Source: Azospirillum sp. B21 (lineage in GTDB: Bacteria; Pseudomonadota; Alphaproteobacteria; Azospirillales; Azospirillaceae). Taken from it: a stretch of DNA of 64,000 nt. Both the position numbers and the translations under genes were made by a program. How positions within the stretch are numbered: position 1 is the stretch's first letter; the number at the start of each line of letters is the position of its first letter. Shown piece by piece: positions 35,425 to 43,633 of this stretch. The DNA is taken from the NCBI RefSeq assembly GCF_008364825.1, contig NZ_VTTO01000003.1, positions 1-64,000 of the forward strand, in the 5' to 3' direction. Under the pieces are notes generated by a model. It searched no databases. It saw only the letters and a program-made list of their open reading frames with translations, and was not told where the DNA came from.

Positions 35425-35802
35425 CGGCGCTTTCCCGGCGTGGTGACGCGCATCGCATCAACTGCCCGGCGAATGTGCACAGCATGTGCATGAGATCCCG
35501 CAATGCGGAATTGATCTGGCGTATTTCCAGGCGGTGCGGACTTTTTATTACGAATTTAGCGAGAAATCGTGTTACCAGTCGGCAATATGGCTGGCGTATG
35601 ACTGCCGACGCCAGGACCCGTTGAGCAACCTCACGCCAGCCTGCCTTTAGTTTCAGCATCTTAACCGTACGACACTTCCGAAACATCCGGACCAAGGGTG
35701 TCGTCCGCGGCCAAGTGCCGCGGAAATCGGGAAGGGTGGGTGGCCCGCGGAGAACCGGCGACCGTTGGCACGGCTTTTGATGAAGGGGAAACAGGGACGG
35801 TC
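35425..35802. other. Intergenic stretch between two receptor genes
   Basis: No gene recognised. It includes an A/T-richer patch (TTTTTATTACGAATTTAGCG, about 35542-35561) that could hold a promoter for the downstream soluble receptor; no box with good spacing was found. Confidence 0.5.
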
Positions 35803-36849
35803 ATGACGGGGGACAAGACGATGAGCATGGCGGGCACCGATCTGTTCGAGCTGTCGCGGGGCGTGCTGGATGTTGCCTCGAAGAAGGTGTCCTTGATCGA
35901 GGACATCACCCGGCGCACCAAGATGCTGGCGATGAACGCCCTGATCGAGGCGGCGCGGGCCGGCGACGCCGGGCGCGGCTTTGCCGTCGTCGCCAACGAG
36001 GTGTCGGAGATCTCGACGCAGGTCAACAGCATCACCAAGGAACTGCGGTCGGAGATCGTCGCCCGCGTCGATCACCTGACCACCACCGGCAGCGCCATGG
36101 TGCAGGAGATGCACGGCAAGCGGCTGGCCGACCTGTCGCTGAACATGATCGAGATCATCGACCGCAACCTGTACGAACGCTCCTGCGACGTGCGCTGGTG
36201 GGCGACCGACAGCGCCGTGGTCGACTGCGCCGCCGACCCGAGCGAGGAGGCGCGCCGCCATGCCTCGCGCCGGCTGGGCGTGATCCTGGAATCCTACACC
36301 GTCTATCTCGACCTCTGGATCGCCGACCGCAACGGCAATGTCATCGCCAACGGCCGGCCCGACCGCTATCCCGGCGCCCGCGGCGCCAACGTGTCGGATG
36401 AGCCCTGGTTCCGCCAGGCGCTGGCGACCCGCAACGGCAGCGAGTTCACGGTCGGCGACGTCGCCCGCAACCGCAGCCTGGACGACCGCGTCGTCGCCAC
36501 CTATGCCACCGCCATCCGGCGCGACGGCGAGGCGGACGGCGACGCCATCGGCGTGCTCGGCATCTTCTTCGACTGGGAGCCGCAGGCCGCCGCGGTGGTC
36601 GAGGGCGTGCGGCTGGAGGCCGGGGAGCGCGAGAAGTCGCGCTGCCTGCTGCTCGACGCCCGCCATCGGGTGATCGCCTCGTCCGACGGGCGTGGCCTGC
36701 TGACCGAGACGGTGCCGCTGCGCCGCAGTGCCACCACCATGGGCCACTACATCGACGACAGGAACCGCATCGTCGGCTATGCCCTGACTCCCGGCTACGA
36801 GACCTACAAGGGGCTGGGCTGGTACGGCGTGATCATTCAGGAGCGGTGA
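35803..36849 (+). CDS. Soluble receptor: short MCP signalling segment followed by Cache-like domain
   Basis: 348 residues without membrane helices. Residues 35-100 hold a short MCP tip (IEDITRRTKMLAMNALIEAARAGDAGRGFAVVANEV, given here as two blocks IEDITRRTKMLAMNALIE and AARAGDAGRGFAVVANEV). The rest, from about residue 120, resembles a Cache sensor (YTVYLDLWIADRNGNVIAN, SDEPWFRQALATRNG, YATAIRRDGE). Ligand unknown. Usual receptors have the sensor first and a longer bundle; here the order is reversed and adaptation helices are missing. ATG 35803 follows AGGGACG; ATG 35821 after GGGGGA is also possible. Confidence 0.85.
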   Translation: MTGDKTMSMAGTDLFELSRGVLDVASKKVSLIEDITRRTKMLAMNALIEAARAGDAGRGFAVVANEVSEISTQVNSITKELRSEIVARVDHLTTTGSAMVQEMHGKRLADLSLNMIEIIDRNLYERSCDVRWWATDSAVVDCAADPSEEARRHASRRLGVILESYTVYLDLWIADRNGNVIANGRPDRYPGARGANVSDEPWFRQALATRNGSEFTVGDVARNRSLDDRVVATYATAIRRDGEADGDAIGVLGIFFDWEPQAAAVVEGVRLEAGEREKSRCLLLDARHRVIASSDGRGLLTETVPLRRSATTMGHYIDDRNRIVGYALTPGYETYKGLGWYGVIIQER

Positions 36850-36886
36850 AGCGGGGTTAGCCTTCACTGTCGCCTTCACGGACAGG

Positions 36887-36905
36887 GCCGGGATACACTC
36901 CCGGC
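36887..36905. other. Small hairpin before the epimerase gene
   Basis: GCCGGGA / TCCCGGC with a 5-base loop, between the receptor stop and the epimerase start; no T-run. Could be a weak terminator. Confidence 0.35.
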
Positions 36906-36931
36906 ACTGTTCCGTTTCGGGGTTCGCAATC

Positions 36932-37924
36932 ATGTCCGCCCAACAGTTGACCGTCCGCCGGGAGAGCTTCCCGATTCGGGGATCCTTCCGCATCTCGCGC
37001 GGCGCCAAGACCGAAGCCGCGGTGGTGGTGGCGGAGGTGACCGACGGCCCGCACCGCGGCCGTGGCGAATGCGTGCCCTATGCCCGCTATGGCGAGAGCG
37101 TGGACGGAGTCGCCGCCGCGTTGGAGGCGATGGCCGGCGCGGTCGCCTGTGGGCTCGACCGCGACTCGCTGTCCCGCCTGATGCCGCCGGGGGCGGCCCG
37201 CAACGCGCTGGACTGCGCGCTCTGGGACCTGGAGGCCAAGCGCAGCGGCATGCCCGCCTGGAAACTCGCCGGGCTGGCCGAGCCGCCGGGATCGCTGGTC
37301 ACCTGCTACACGCTGAGTGTCGACGAGCCCGAGGCGATGGCCGCCGCGGCGCGGGAACGGGCGCCGCGCCATCCGCTGCTGAAGATGAAGCTGACGGGGG
37401 AAGGAGACCTCGACCGCGTCCGCGCCGTCCGCGCCGCCGCGCCCGCCGCCCGGCTGGTGGTGGACGCCAACGAAGGCTGGACGCTGGACCAGTTGCACCG
37501 CTTCGCCCCGGTGCTTGCCGGCCTCGGCGTCGAGATGATCGAGCAGCCGCTGCCCGCCGGCCAGGACGATGCCCTGCTTGGAATCGCCTGCCCGGTGCCG
37601 CTGGGCGCCGACGAGTCCTGCCACGGGCTGGAGTCGCTGGACCGTCTGCGCGGTCTCTATCAGGTGGTGAACGTCAAGCTGGACAAGACCGGCGGCCTGA
37701 CGGAGGCGCTGGCGATGACCCACGCCGCCCATGCCATGGGGTTCGAGGTGATGGTCGGCTGCATGGTGGCGACCTCGCTGGCCATGGCCCCGGCGATCCT
37801 GGTGGGGCAGGGTGCGCGCTACGTCGACCTCGACGGCCCTCTGCTGCTGGCCCGCGATCGTGAGCCGGGGTTGGCGTATGACGGCGCGGTGGTCCAGCCG
37901 CCGGTGGCGGAGTTGTGGGGGTAG
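36932..37924 (+). CDS. dgcA: Dipeptide epimerase (enolase superfamily; L-Ala-D/L-Glu epimerase type)
   Basis: 330-residue TIM-barrel enzyme. The catalytic set of the muconate-lactonising subgroup is visible: K151-x-K153 (LLKMKL), metal ligands D178 (VVDANEGW), E204 (IEQPLP) and D227 (GADESC), and NVKLDKTGG near residue 250. The late MVGCMVATSLAMAP block fits dipeptide epimerases, which help recycle murein peptides. The exact dipeptide is inferred only. ATG at 36932; the frame ends just ahead of repeat copy D. Confidence 0.9.
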   Translation: MSAQQLTVRRESFPIRGSFRISRGAKTEAAVVVAEVTDGPHRGRGECVPYARYGESVDGVAAALEAMAGAVACGLDRDSLSRLMPPGAARNALDCALWDLEAKRSGMPAWKLAGLAEPPGSLVTCYTLSVDEPEAMAAAARERAPRHPLLKMKLTGEGDLDRVRAVRAAAPAARLVVDANEGWTLDQLHRFAPVLAGLGVEMIEQPLPAGQDDALLGIACPVPLGADESCHGLESLDRLRGLYQVVNVKLDKTGGLTEALAMTHAAHAMGFEVMVGCMVATSLAMAPAILVGQGARYVDLDGPLLLARDREPGLAYDGAVVQPPVAELWG

Positions 37925-37936
37925 GAGCAGCACTTT

Positions 37937-38063
37937 GCCCCCTCCCTAACCCTCCCCCACTTTCAGTGGGAGAGGGAACTGCTGCCGCCATGCAAACTCT
38001 CCCCTCTCCCACTGAAAGTGGCGGAGGGAGGGACCCGCGGCGAAGGCGTGGGAGGGAGGGGGC
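37937..38063. repeat. C-run/G-run palindromic repeat, copy D
   Basis: GCCCCCTCCCTAACCCTCCC at the left and its G-rich counterpart ending GGGAGGGAGGGGGC at the right; inner hairpins use CCCACTTTCAGTGGG and CCCACTGAAAGTGG. Between the convergent dgcA and pterin dehydratase genes. Confidence 0.9.
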
Positions 38064-38079
38064 ACCCCAAGCCTACCCC

Positions 38080-38490
38080 TCACGTCCCCTGCACATAAGG
38101 CGGCGGCGGAGTGCCCACCGATGCCGGCACATAAGGTGCGTCGGCGATACCGTTGACCTTCGCGGCCATGATGAAGTCGTTCTCGTGCAGGCCCTTGATC
38201 TTGTGGGTCCAGAAGGCGACCCGGCAGTGGCCCCAGCCGAAATGGATGTCGGCGTGGTGGCCTTCGGCCTCGCACAGGGTACCTACCTGATTGGCGAAGG
38301 CCTGCGCCTGGGCGAAGTCGGGGAACTTGAAGTCGCGTTCGATGCGGTCGGGATCCTCCTTTAGGACCCAGCCCGGCACCTGCACCAGATAGGAGGCGGC
38401 CATCGCGCGGTCCATCGGCGGTATCCCGCCGCGGCAGGGCTCGCAGGTCTTTCCGGCCAGTTCCTGTGTCGCGGGTGCTTGCGGTGTCAT
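38080..38490 (-). CDS. Pterin-4a-carbinolamine dehydratase family protein
   Basis: 136-residue enzyme that dehydrates 4a-hydroxy-tetrahydropterin during pterin recycling by aromatic amino-acid hydroxylases. The active site block EGHHADIHFGWGHCRVAFWTH (two His plus later His) is present at about residues 75-96, followed by GLHENDFIMAAKVN. N-terminal extension with CEPC, about 20 residues longer than the shortest homologues. No phenylalanine hydroxylase gene is nearby, so the pterin substrate is not certain. Confidence 0.92.
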   Translation of the reverse strand: MTPQAPATQELAGKTCEPCRGGIPPMDRAMAASYLVQVPGWVLKEDPDRIERDFKFPDFAQAQAFANQVGTLCEAEGHHADIHFGWGHCRVAFWTHKIKGLHENDFIMAAKVNGIADAPYVPASVGTPPPPYVQGT

Positions 38491-38644
38491 CCCGGTCTCT
38501 CCCTTGTTTGTGGGTTGGGCTTGTTTGTAGGTTGGGCGGTCTGGGCTGGAACCTTACCGCCTACAAGCTTGGGTTCGGGCCTGCGCTTCGGCAAGCCCGC
38601 AGCCCCGACTGCGCCCATTTGGCAAGATTTCTGGAAGCGATCCG

Positions 38645-39250
38645 ATGACCGACCTGCGTACCGACATGCCCTTCGCCGATTACCAGTACCCGACCAAGCC
38701 GGTCGACGGGCCGCGGCTCGCCATCGTCGGCGAGGCGCCGGGGGCGGAGGAGGCCCGGCAGGGCACGCCCTTCGTCGGACGCAGCGGCAAGCTGCTGGAC
38801 GAATCGCTGGCCGCCGTGGGGATCGAGCGGGCGGAATGCCTGGTCGCCAACGTCTTCCGCTATCAGCCGCCCGGCAACAAGGTGGGGCATTTCTTCGCCT
38901 CGCGCGCCCGCGCCCGCAAGGAGGGGCGGGAAATCGACGAGAGCTGGGGCGCCTTCGGCACGTCGGACCGGCTGCTCGCCGAGTTCGCCGGCGAGATCGA
39001 ACATCTGCGCACCACGCTCGTCGACTACCGTCCGTCGGTGATCGTGGCGCTCGGCCGCACGCCGACCTGGGCGCTGACCGGAGAGAACGGCATCCTGCAG
39101 TTGCGCGGCAAGGTTCTGCCCTGCCGGCTGCTGGAGGGGGTGGAGGTGGTGCCGACCTTCCACCCCAGCTACCTGCTGCGCGGCCAGTTGGTGGAACAGC
39201 CGACCTTCCTGTCCGACCTGCGGCTGGCCGTGTCCCGCCTCACGCGTTAG
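38645..39250 (+). CDS. Uracil-DNA glycosylase-like protein lacking Fe-S cysteines
   Basis: 201 residues. Motif A is GEAPGAEEARQGTPFVGRSG (residues 28-47) and motif B is FHPSYLLRG near residue 178, both as in family 4/5-type uracil-DNA glycosylases. VANVFRYQPPGNK lies between them. Family-4 enzymes carry four cysteines for a 4Fe-4S cluster; here only two Cys exist and they are not in the cluster positions. It may therefore be a related but distinct branch. ATG 38645; overlaps the end of the convergent methyltransferase gene by 11 bases. Confidence 0.8.
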   Translation: MTDLRTDMPFADYQYPTKPVDGPRLAIVGEAPGAEEARQGTPFVGRSGKLLDESLAAVGIERAECLVANVFRYQPPGNKVGHFFASRARARKEGREIDESWGAFGTSDRLLAEFAGEIEHLRTTLVDYRPSVIVALGRTPTWALTGENGILQLRGKVLPCRLLEGVEVVPTFHPSYLLRGQLVEQPTFLSDLRLAVSRLTR

Positions 39251-39899
39251 GCAACAGGCGCCAGATCGTCGTTTCGCGCGTCTCGCGGTCCTCCAGTTCC
39301 AGCGAGGTCGGGACGGTGTAGCTCGCCACCTTCTCGACACCGCCGGCGGGGAAGTAAGCGCGGCCGGGATCGCCCAGCAGGACCAGCGTTCCGGTCGCCG
39401 CGATCTCGCGCAGCCACGCCGTCACCCGTTCGGCCATCGGCCTTTCGTAACAGACGTCGCCGGCCAGCACGACGTCGATGCCCGGCAGCGACCGGCCAAC
39501 CAGATCGGCGCTGACCGCCTTCACCTCCACCCCGTTGGCATCGGCATTCAGCGCAATGGCGGCGAGCGAGAAGCGGTCGATGTCGCAGCACTGGACCCGC
39601 GCCGCCCCCGCCTTCATCGCGGCGATGCCGACCAGCCCGGTCCCTGCGGCAAAATCGAGCACCGACCTGCCGGCCACCAGTTCCGGCCGGTCGAGCAGGA
39701 GCCGCGCCACAGCTTGTCCACCCGGCCAAGCGAAAGCCCAGTATGGCGGTGGCAAATTCGTGGCGGCCAAGGTCTCCTCGGTCGCCTGCCAGAGGGGCGT
39801 GACTTCGGTGGCAAGATGAAGCTGGATTTCCGGCAACAGCGGCGTGGTCGTCAGCGTCGTGTTGTCGCGGACGAAATCTTGCGGAGATGCGTTGTTCAT
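39240..39899 (-). CDS. Class I SAM-dependent methyltransferase (METTL20/ETFB-KMT-like)
   Basis: 219 residues. SAM-binding motif I is VLDFAAGTGLVGIAAMKAGA near residue 85, preceded by YWAFAWPGGQAVARLLLD, and the DVCYE motif after VVLAGD near residue 150. This set is typical of the METTL20-like enzymes that methylate lysines of the electron-transfer flavoprotein beta subunit, and of related N-methyltransferases. Substrate is inference. ATG at 39899 with GGGAAG upstream; the frame is open to 39983. It is divergent from the CHAP gene with 142 bases between starts. Confidence 0.85.
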   Translation of the reverse strand: MNNASPQDFVRDNTTLTTTPLLPEIQLHLATEVTPLWQATEETLAATNLPPPYWAFAWPGGQAVARLLLDRPELVAGRSVLDFAAGTGLVGIAAMKAGAARVQCCDIDRFSLAAIALNADANGVEVKAVSADLVGRSLPGIDVVLAGDVCYERPMAERVTAWLREIAATGTLVLLGDPGRAYFPAGGVEKVASYTVPTSLELEDRETRETTIWRLLPNA

Positions 39900-40041
39900 A
39901 CGAGGCTTCCCAAGGGACTCCGCTGTTGGGGGTATGCCGGTCGATGGCTTTTGAATGTTACACATTTCAAACGGTGTAGACACAGCTGCGAACCCGTGTT
40001 ACCCGTTTCCACCAGGGGAAAACAGAGGGATTGGGGGAATC

Positions 40042-40887
40042 ATGCGGCAGAGGGGAACCGCCATCGGCCTTTCGCTTGCGGCTTTGATCGCGCTCAGCCC
40101 CCTTACCGTGTCGACGGCTGCCGCACAAGACGGCGATTGCGTCCGCACCGTCCGCTCGATCTCCGATTTCACGATCCGCGGCGACGCCTGGACCTGGTGG
40201 GACCATGCCGCCGGCCAGTATGATCGCGACCAGCGCCCCGCCGTCGGCTCCGTCCTCGTCTTCAAGCGCACCGGCCATATGCGCCGTGGCCACGTCTCCC
40301 TGGTCAGCGCGGTGATCGACCGCCGCACCATCGAGGTCGACCACAGCTGGATCGATGGCGACGGGCTGCGCCGCGGCATGCGGGTGGTCGACGTTTCCCG
40401 CAACAATGACTGGTCCGCCGTCCGCGTCTGGCACGAGCCGACCGACCAGATGGGTCTGCGCGTCTACGCCGCCTACGGCTTCATCATGCCGGAGGGGGAA
40501 GAGGCTTCCCCGCGTGGCGGCCGGATGCTGGATGCCGGCGACCGCGGCATGGACCAGGGCTTCAGCAGCAGCCCGCGCGGCCGTGCCAAGGCCAATGGCC
40601 CGCGCATGATGGAAGCGTCGCTGCACCCGCAGAAGGGCGTCAGCGTCTCGGTCCCCGGCCGCAAGCCGCAGAGCCTTCCTGCCACCGCCGTCGCCTCCCA
40701 TGCCAAGCCGCAGCGCACCGATGTCGCGGTGCTGCCGGTCCGCAAGCCGGGTGCCTCGCATGCCGCTCCGGCCCCGGTGACCGTTGCGGAAGTCACGGCT
40801 CCCGGCAGCCGCCGCACCGTCGCTCCCGGCCGCAAGCCGGGCGCCGGCAACTCCGTCGCCCAACTGGCCGACACCAGCGAACGCTGA
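40042..40887 (+). CDS. Secreted CHAP-domain protein (putative murein amidase/peptidase)
   Basis: 281 residues with a signal peptide (MRQRGTAIGLSLAALIALSP, cleavage near AAAQ). The CHAP core follows: DGDCVRTVRS with the likely nucleophile Cys at about residue 33, WTWWDHAAGQYDR, GSVLVFKRTGHMRRGHVSLV with the catalytic His, and DHSWID. The second half, from about residue 155, is a low-complexity Pro/Ala/Lys region (GRKPQSLPA, RKPGASHAAP and similar) likely to span the periplasm or touch the wall. Activity unproven. ATG follows GGGGGAAT; a strong terminator follows the stop. Confidence 0.88.
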   Translation: MRQRGTAIGLSLAALIALSPLTVSTAAAQDGDCVRTVRSISDFTIRGDAWTWWDHAAGQYDRDQRPAVGSVLVFKRTGHMRRGHVSLVSAVIDRRTIEVDHSWIDGDGLRRGMRVVDVSRNNDWSAVRVWHEPTDQMGLRVYAAYGFIMPEGEEASPRGGRMLDAGDRGMDQGFSSSPRGRAKANGPRMMEASLHPQKGVSVSVPGRKPQSLPATAVASHAKPQRTDVAVLPVRKPGASHAAPAPVTVAEVTAPGSRRTVAPGRKPGAGNSVAQLADTSER

Positions 40888-40923
40888 GCGGGGGGAGGTT
40901 TTAGGGTTTCAAGTTTTTCGGAA

Positions 40924-40955
40924 GGGCGGGGCTTTGCTCCGCTCTTTTTGTTTTT
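40924..40955 (+). terminator. Rho-independent terminator of the CHAP gene
   Basis: GGGCGGGGC / GCTCCGCTC (two G-U pairs), loop TTT, then TTTTTGTTTTT. Confidence 0.9.
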
Positions 40956-40982
40956 GCGGGTTAGGGAGTGCCAACTCCGATT

Positions 40983-41085
40983 GCCCCCTCCCTAACCCTC
41001 CCCCGCCTCTGGCGGTGGAGGGGACTGCCGCCGTTTCGCGATAGGCACCCTCTCCCGCGAAGCGGGGGAGGGTTGGGGTGGGGGC
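40983..41085. repeat. C-run/G-run palindromic repeat, copy E
   Basis: Left GCCCCCTCCCTAACCCTCCC, right ending GGGTTGGGGTGGGGGC; inner hairpins on CCCCCGC / GCGGGGG. Between the CHAP terminator and the end of ubiA. Confidence 0.9.
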
Positions 41086-41116
41086 ACCGTCAGCCGACTC
41101 CCCCACCGGTGCACAC

Positions 41117-42064
41117 CTAAATCTTCCCCGCCAGGATCGCCGCCAGGACCAGCCAGCCGAACCAGCGGTTGGACTTGAACTTGTCCAGGCAGTCGCCTTG
41201 ATCATCCGGCCGCCATGTCGCCACCTGCCAGGCCAGTTGCAGTGCCGCCAGCGACAGCACCGGCAGGAACAGGCCGCCCAGACCAGCGAGACGGCCGGCG
41301 ATGCCGATGCCGACATAAGTCAGAGTGTAGAAGCCGTAGATCCAGATCTTGCTCTGGTCGCCCAGACGCAGCGCGGTGGACTTCACGCCGATCCGGGCGT
41401 CGTCCTCCTTGTCCTGGTGGGCGTAGATGGTGTCGTACCCCAGCGTCCAGGCGATGCCGGTGACATAGAGCGCCACCGCCGGCCAGCCGACGTCATTCTG
41501 CACCGCGGCCCAGCCCATCAGGGCGCCCCAGTTGAAGGTCAGCCCCAGGAAGGCCTGCGGCCACCAGGTGATGCGCTTCATCAACGGATAGGTGAAGACC
41601 AGCGCCAGCGACAGCACGCCCAGCCCGATGGCCGTCATCCCCAGCTGGAGCAGGACCAGCAGCGACACCAACAGTTGAAGCACCAGGAACGCCAGGGCTT
41701 GGCGCACCGACACCTGACCCGACGGAATCGGGCGGGAGCGGGTGCGTTCCACCATAGCGTCGAACTTGCGGTCCAGGATGTCGTTGACGGTGCAGCCGGC
41801 ACCGCGCATCAGCACCGCGCCGATCCCGAACAGCGCCATCAGCCAGAGCAGCGACGGCCAGTCGCGGAAGGGCTGCGGCATCGCCAGCGCCACGCTCCAC
41901 CAGCAGGGGAACAGCAGCAGCCATGTCCCGATCGGACGGTCCAGCCGCGCCAGTGTGACATAGGGGCGCAAGGCGGCCGGCACACGGCGGGCAAGCCACC
42001 CGTCCTGGCGGATGTCGGTGAAGCCGGAGTTGGGAAGAGTGGGACCGGTGGAGGCGGTGGGCAT
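41117..42064 (-). CDS. ubiA: 4-hydroxybenzoate polyprenyltransferase UbiA
   Basis: 315-residue inner-membrane prenyltransferase that attaches the polyprenyl tail to 4-hydroxybenzoate in ubiquinone synthesis. The two Asp-rich Mg-diphosphate motifs are visible: NDILDRKFDAMVERT near residue 93 and DTIYAHQDKEDDARIG near residue 215. Eight or nine hydrophobic helices; YVTLARLDRPIGTWLLLFPC begins the fold. ATG at 42064. It is divergent from the receiver gene at 42291 with about 225 bases between starts. Confidence 0.96.
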   Translation of the reverse strand: MPTASTGPTLPNSGFTDIRQDGWLARRVPAALRPYVTLARLDRPIGTWLLLFPCWWSVALAMPQPFRDWPSLLWLMALFGIGAVLMRGAGCTVNDILDRKFDAMVERTRSRPIPSGQVSVRQALAFLVLQLLVSLLVLLQLGMTAIGLGVLSLALVFTYPLMKRITWWPQAFLGLTFNWGALMGWAAVQNDVGWPAVALYVTGIAWTLGYDTIYAHQDKEDDARIGVKSTALRLGDQSKIWIYGFYTLTYVGIGIAGRLAGLGGLFLPVLSLAALQLAWQVATWRPDDQGDCLDKFKSNRWFGWLVLAAILAGKI

Positions 42065-42290
42065 GACGGCGGCGTTCCCGCTGTGCTATGGAGATGTCTG
42101 AACAGGCAATCAGCGCGAAGGTATCGGGCTGCCGTCCAGGCGGCAAGCACGCTGCCGTGGCCGGGTGCGAGGTGGGTACGGCGTAAGGCCCGGGCTGTCG
42201 CTATGGAAAATAGCAGGTCGGGGGCTTGCACGCGCCAAAATCGCACCAATACTGTTTCTTCGTTGTAACCTCAGCGGTCTGCTATCTTAA

Positions 42291-42680
42291 ATGGACATGA
42301 ATGCAACACCGGACCGTTTCGCCATCGTCATCGACGACGAGTCGATCATATTGGCCGGGATGGAGATCATGCTGGACACCTGGGGCTACCGGGTGCTGGC
42401 CGCCGAGGATGTGGAAACCATCCTGGCGAAGCTGCCGGGCTATCCGGTTCCGGACGTGATCCTGTCCGATTACCGGCTGCGCGACGGCTGGTCGGGCATC
42501 ACCGCCGTGCGTGCGGTGCGCGAGGCCTGCGGTGTCGCGGTTCCCGCCATCATCCTGACAGGCGACACCGGTGCCGAGCTGATGGCCGCCGCCAAGGCCG
42601 AACAGGTGCGCATCCTGCACAAGCCCGTCCAGCCCAACGACCTGCGCCGTCAAATCGAGGCACTGATCGCCCCGGCGTGA
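42291..42680 (+). CDS. Single-domain response regulator (receiver only)
   Basis: 129-residue CheY-like receiver without output domain. Acidic pair D15/D16, phospho-acceptor D60 (VILSDYRL), switch T90 (IILTGD) and K111 (LHKPVQP) are all in place. No kinase gene adjoins; the orphan kinase at 18807 is far away. The start has almost no ribosome site; ATG 42297 is an alternative. Similar C-terminal receivers occur fused to hybrid kinases, so it may be a detached receiver. Confidence 0.88.
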   Translation: MDMNATPDRFAIVIDDESIILAGMEIMLDTWGYRVLAAEDVETILAKLPGYPVPDVILSDYRLRDGWSGITAVRAVREACGVAVPAIILTGDTGAELMAAAKAEQVRILHKPVQPNDLRRQIEALIAPA

Positions 42681-42748
42681 TCCTGCGGACCGCGGTGCCA
42701 TCCGTTTTCCGCGCACCGCCCCTGCGCGTCTCCGTTGTCTCTGATGTG

Positions 42749-42778
42749 CTGACTTGCACGCCCGCAGCCGGCTATAGT
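42749..42778 (+). promoter_or_regulatory. Possible promoter of rsmE
   Basis: CTGACT (42749-42754), 18-base spacer, TATAGT (42773-42778), 28 bases before the rsmE ATG. The -35 box is weak. Confidence 0.4.
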
Positions 42779-42805
42779 CGGCGCCGCCCCGCGGAGACGA
42801 CAGCC

Positions 42806-43585
42806 ATGGCCGACCCGATCAAGACCCGCCTGTATGTGGACAGCCCGCTGGCCGAAGGCCAGTCGGTCGGGCTGGACCACGAGCGCGCCCATTTCCTGCG
42901 CCATGTCCTGCGGCTCGACCGTGGTGATCCGGTCGCCGTGTTCAACGGCCGCGACGGCGAATGGCGGGCGGTGATCGACGGCTTCGGCAAGGGCTGGTGC
43001 TCGCTGACCGTGGCGACCCGGCGGCGGGAACAGGACACGACCCCGGACCTCTGGCTGCTGTTTGCCCCGCTGAAGAAGGGCCGCATCGACTTCGTCGCCG
43101 AAAAGGCGACGGAGATGGGGATCTCCCGCCTCTGGCCGGTCTTCACCCGGCGCACCGATCCCAACCGCGTCAACATTGACCGGCTGCGCGCCAATGCGGT
43201 GGAGGCGGCCGAGCAGTGCGAGCGCCTGACCGTACCGGAGATGGGCGAGGCTATGCCGCTGGACCGCGTGCTGGCCAACTGGCCCGCCGACCGCCGGCTC
43301 TATCTGTGCGCGGAGGCCGGATCCGCCCGTCCCATCGCCGATGTGCTGCGCGACGCGCCGCCGGGTCCGGCGGCCTTGCTGGTCGGGCCGGAGGGCGGCT
43401 TCGACCAGTCGGAACTTGACGAACTCGTCAAACTCCCTTTTGTTGTTCCGGTGGGATTGGGTCCGCGCATCCTGCGGGCCGATACGGCGGTGGTGGCGGC
43501 GCTGGCTTGCTGGCAGTCCTTGGCCGGGGACTGGACTGCCGGGGGAAGCGACCGACGTCCGCCTTTCCGCGCGCCGACCCATTAA
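42806..43585 (+). CDS. rsmE: 16S rRNA (uracil-1498-N3)-methyltransferase RsmE
   Basis: 259-residue SPOUT-fold enzyme that methylates U1498 of 16S rRNA. Seen: HFLRHVLRLDRGDPVAVFNG in the N-terminal PUA-like domain, KKGRIDFVAEKATEMGI, the SAM-binding knot LLVGPEGGFDQSE near residue 200, and VGLGPRILRADTAVVAAL near the end. ATG at 42806 after GCGGAGAC; the frame is open to 42677 but the upstream part is not family-like. gshA follows 48 bases downstream, probably in one transcript. Confidence 0.96.
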   Translation: MADPIKTRLYVDSPLAEGQSVGLDHERAHFLRHVLRLDRGDPVAVFNGRDGEWRAVIDGFGKGWCSLTVATRRREQDTTPDLWLLFAPLKKGRIDFVAEKATEMGISRLWPVFTRRTDPNRVNIDRLRANAVEAAEQCERLTVPEMGEAMPLDRVLANWPADRRLYLCAEAGSARPIADVLRDAPPGPAALLVGPEGGFDQSELDELVKLPFVVPVGLGPRILRADTAVVAALACWQSLAGDWTAGGSDRRPPFRAPTH

Positions 43586-43633
43586 CCGGCCGCCATCCGG
43601 CCGTTCCTCCGTCCACTTCCCGCGAGAGACTTC

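Noticed and set aside
39951-39970. TTGAATGT...ACATTTCAA dyad between the methyltransferase and CHAP genes, possible FNR/CRP-type site
   Set aside because: Spacing and core do not fit TTGAT-N4-ATCAA; one arm has an extra base.
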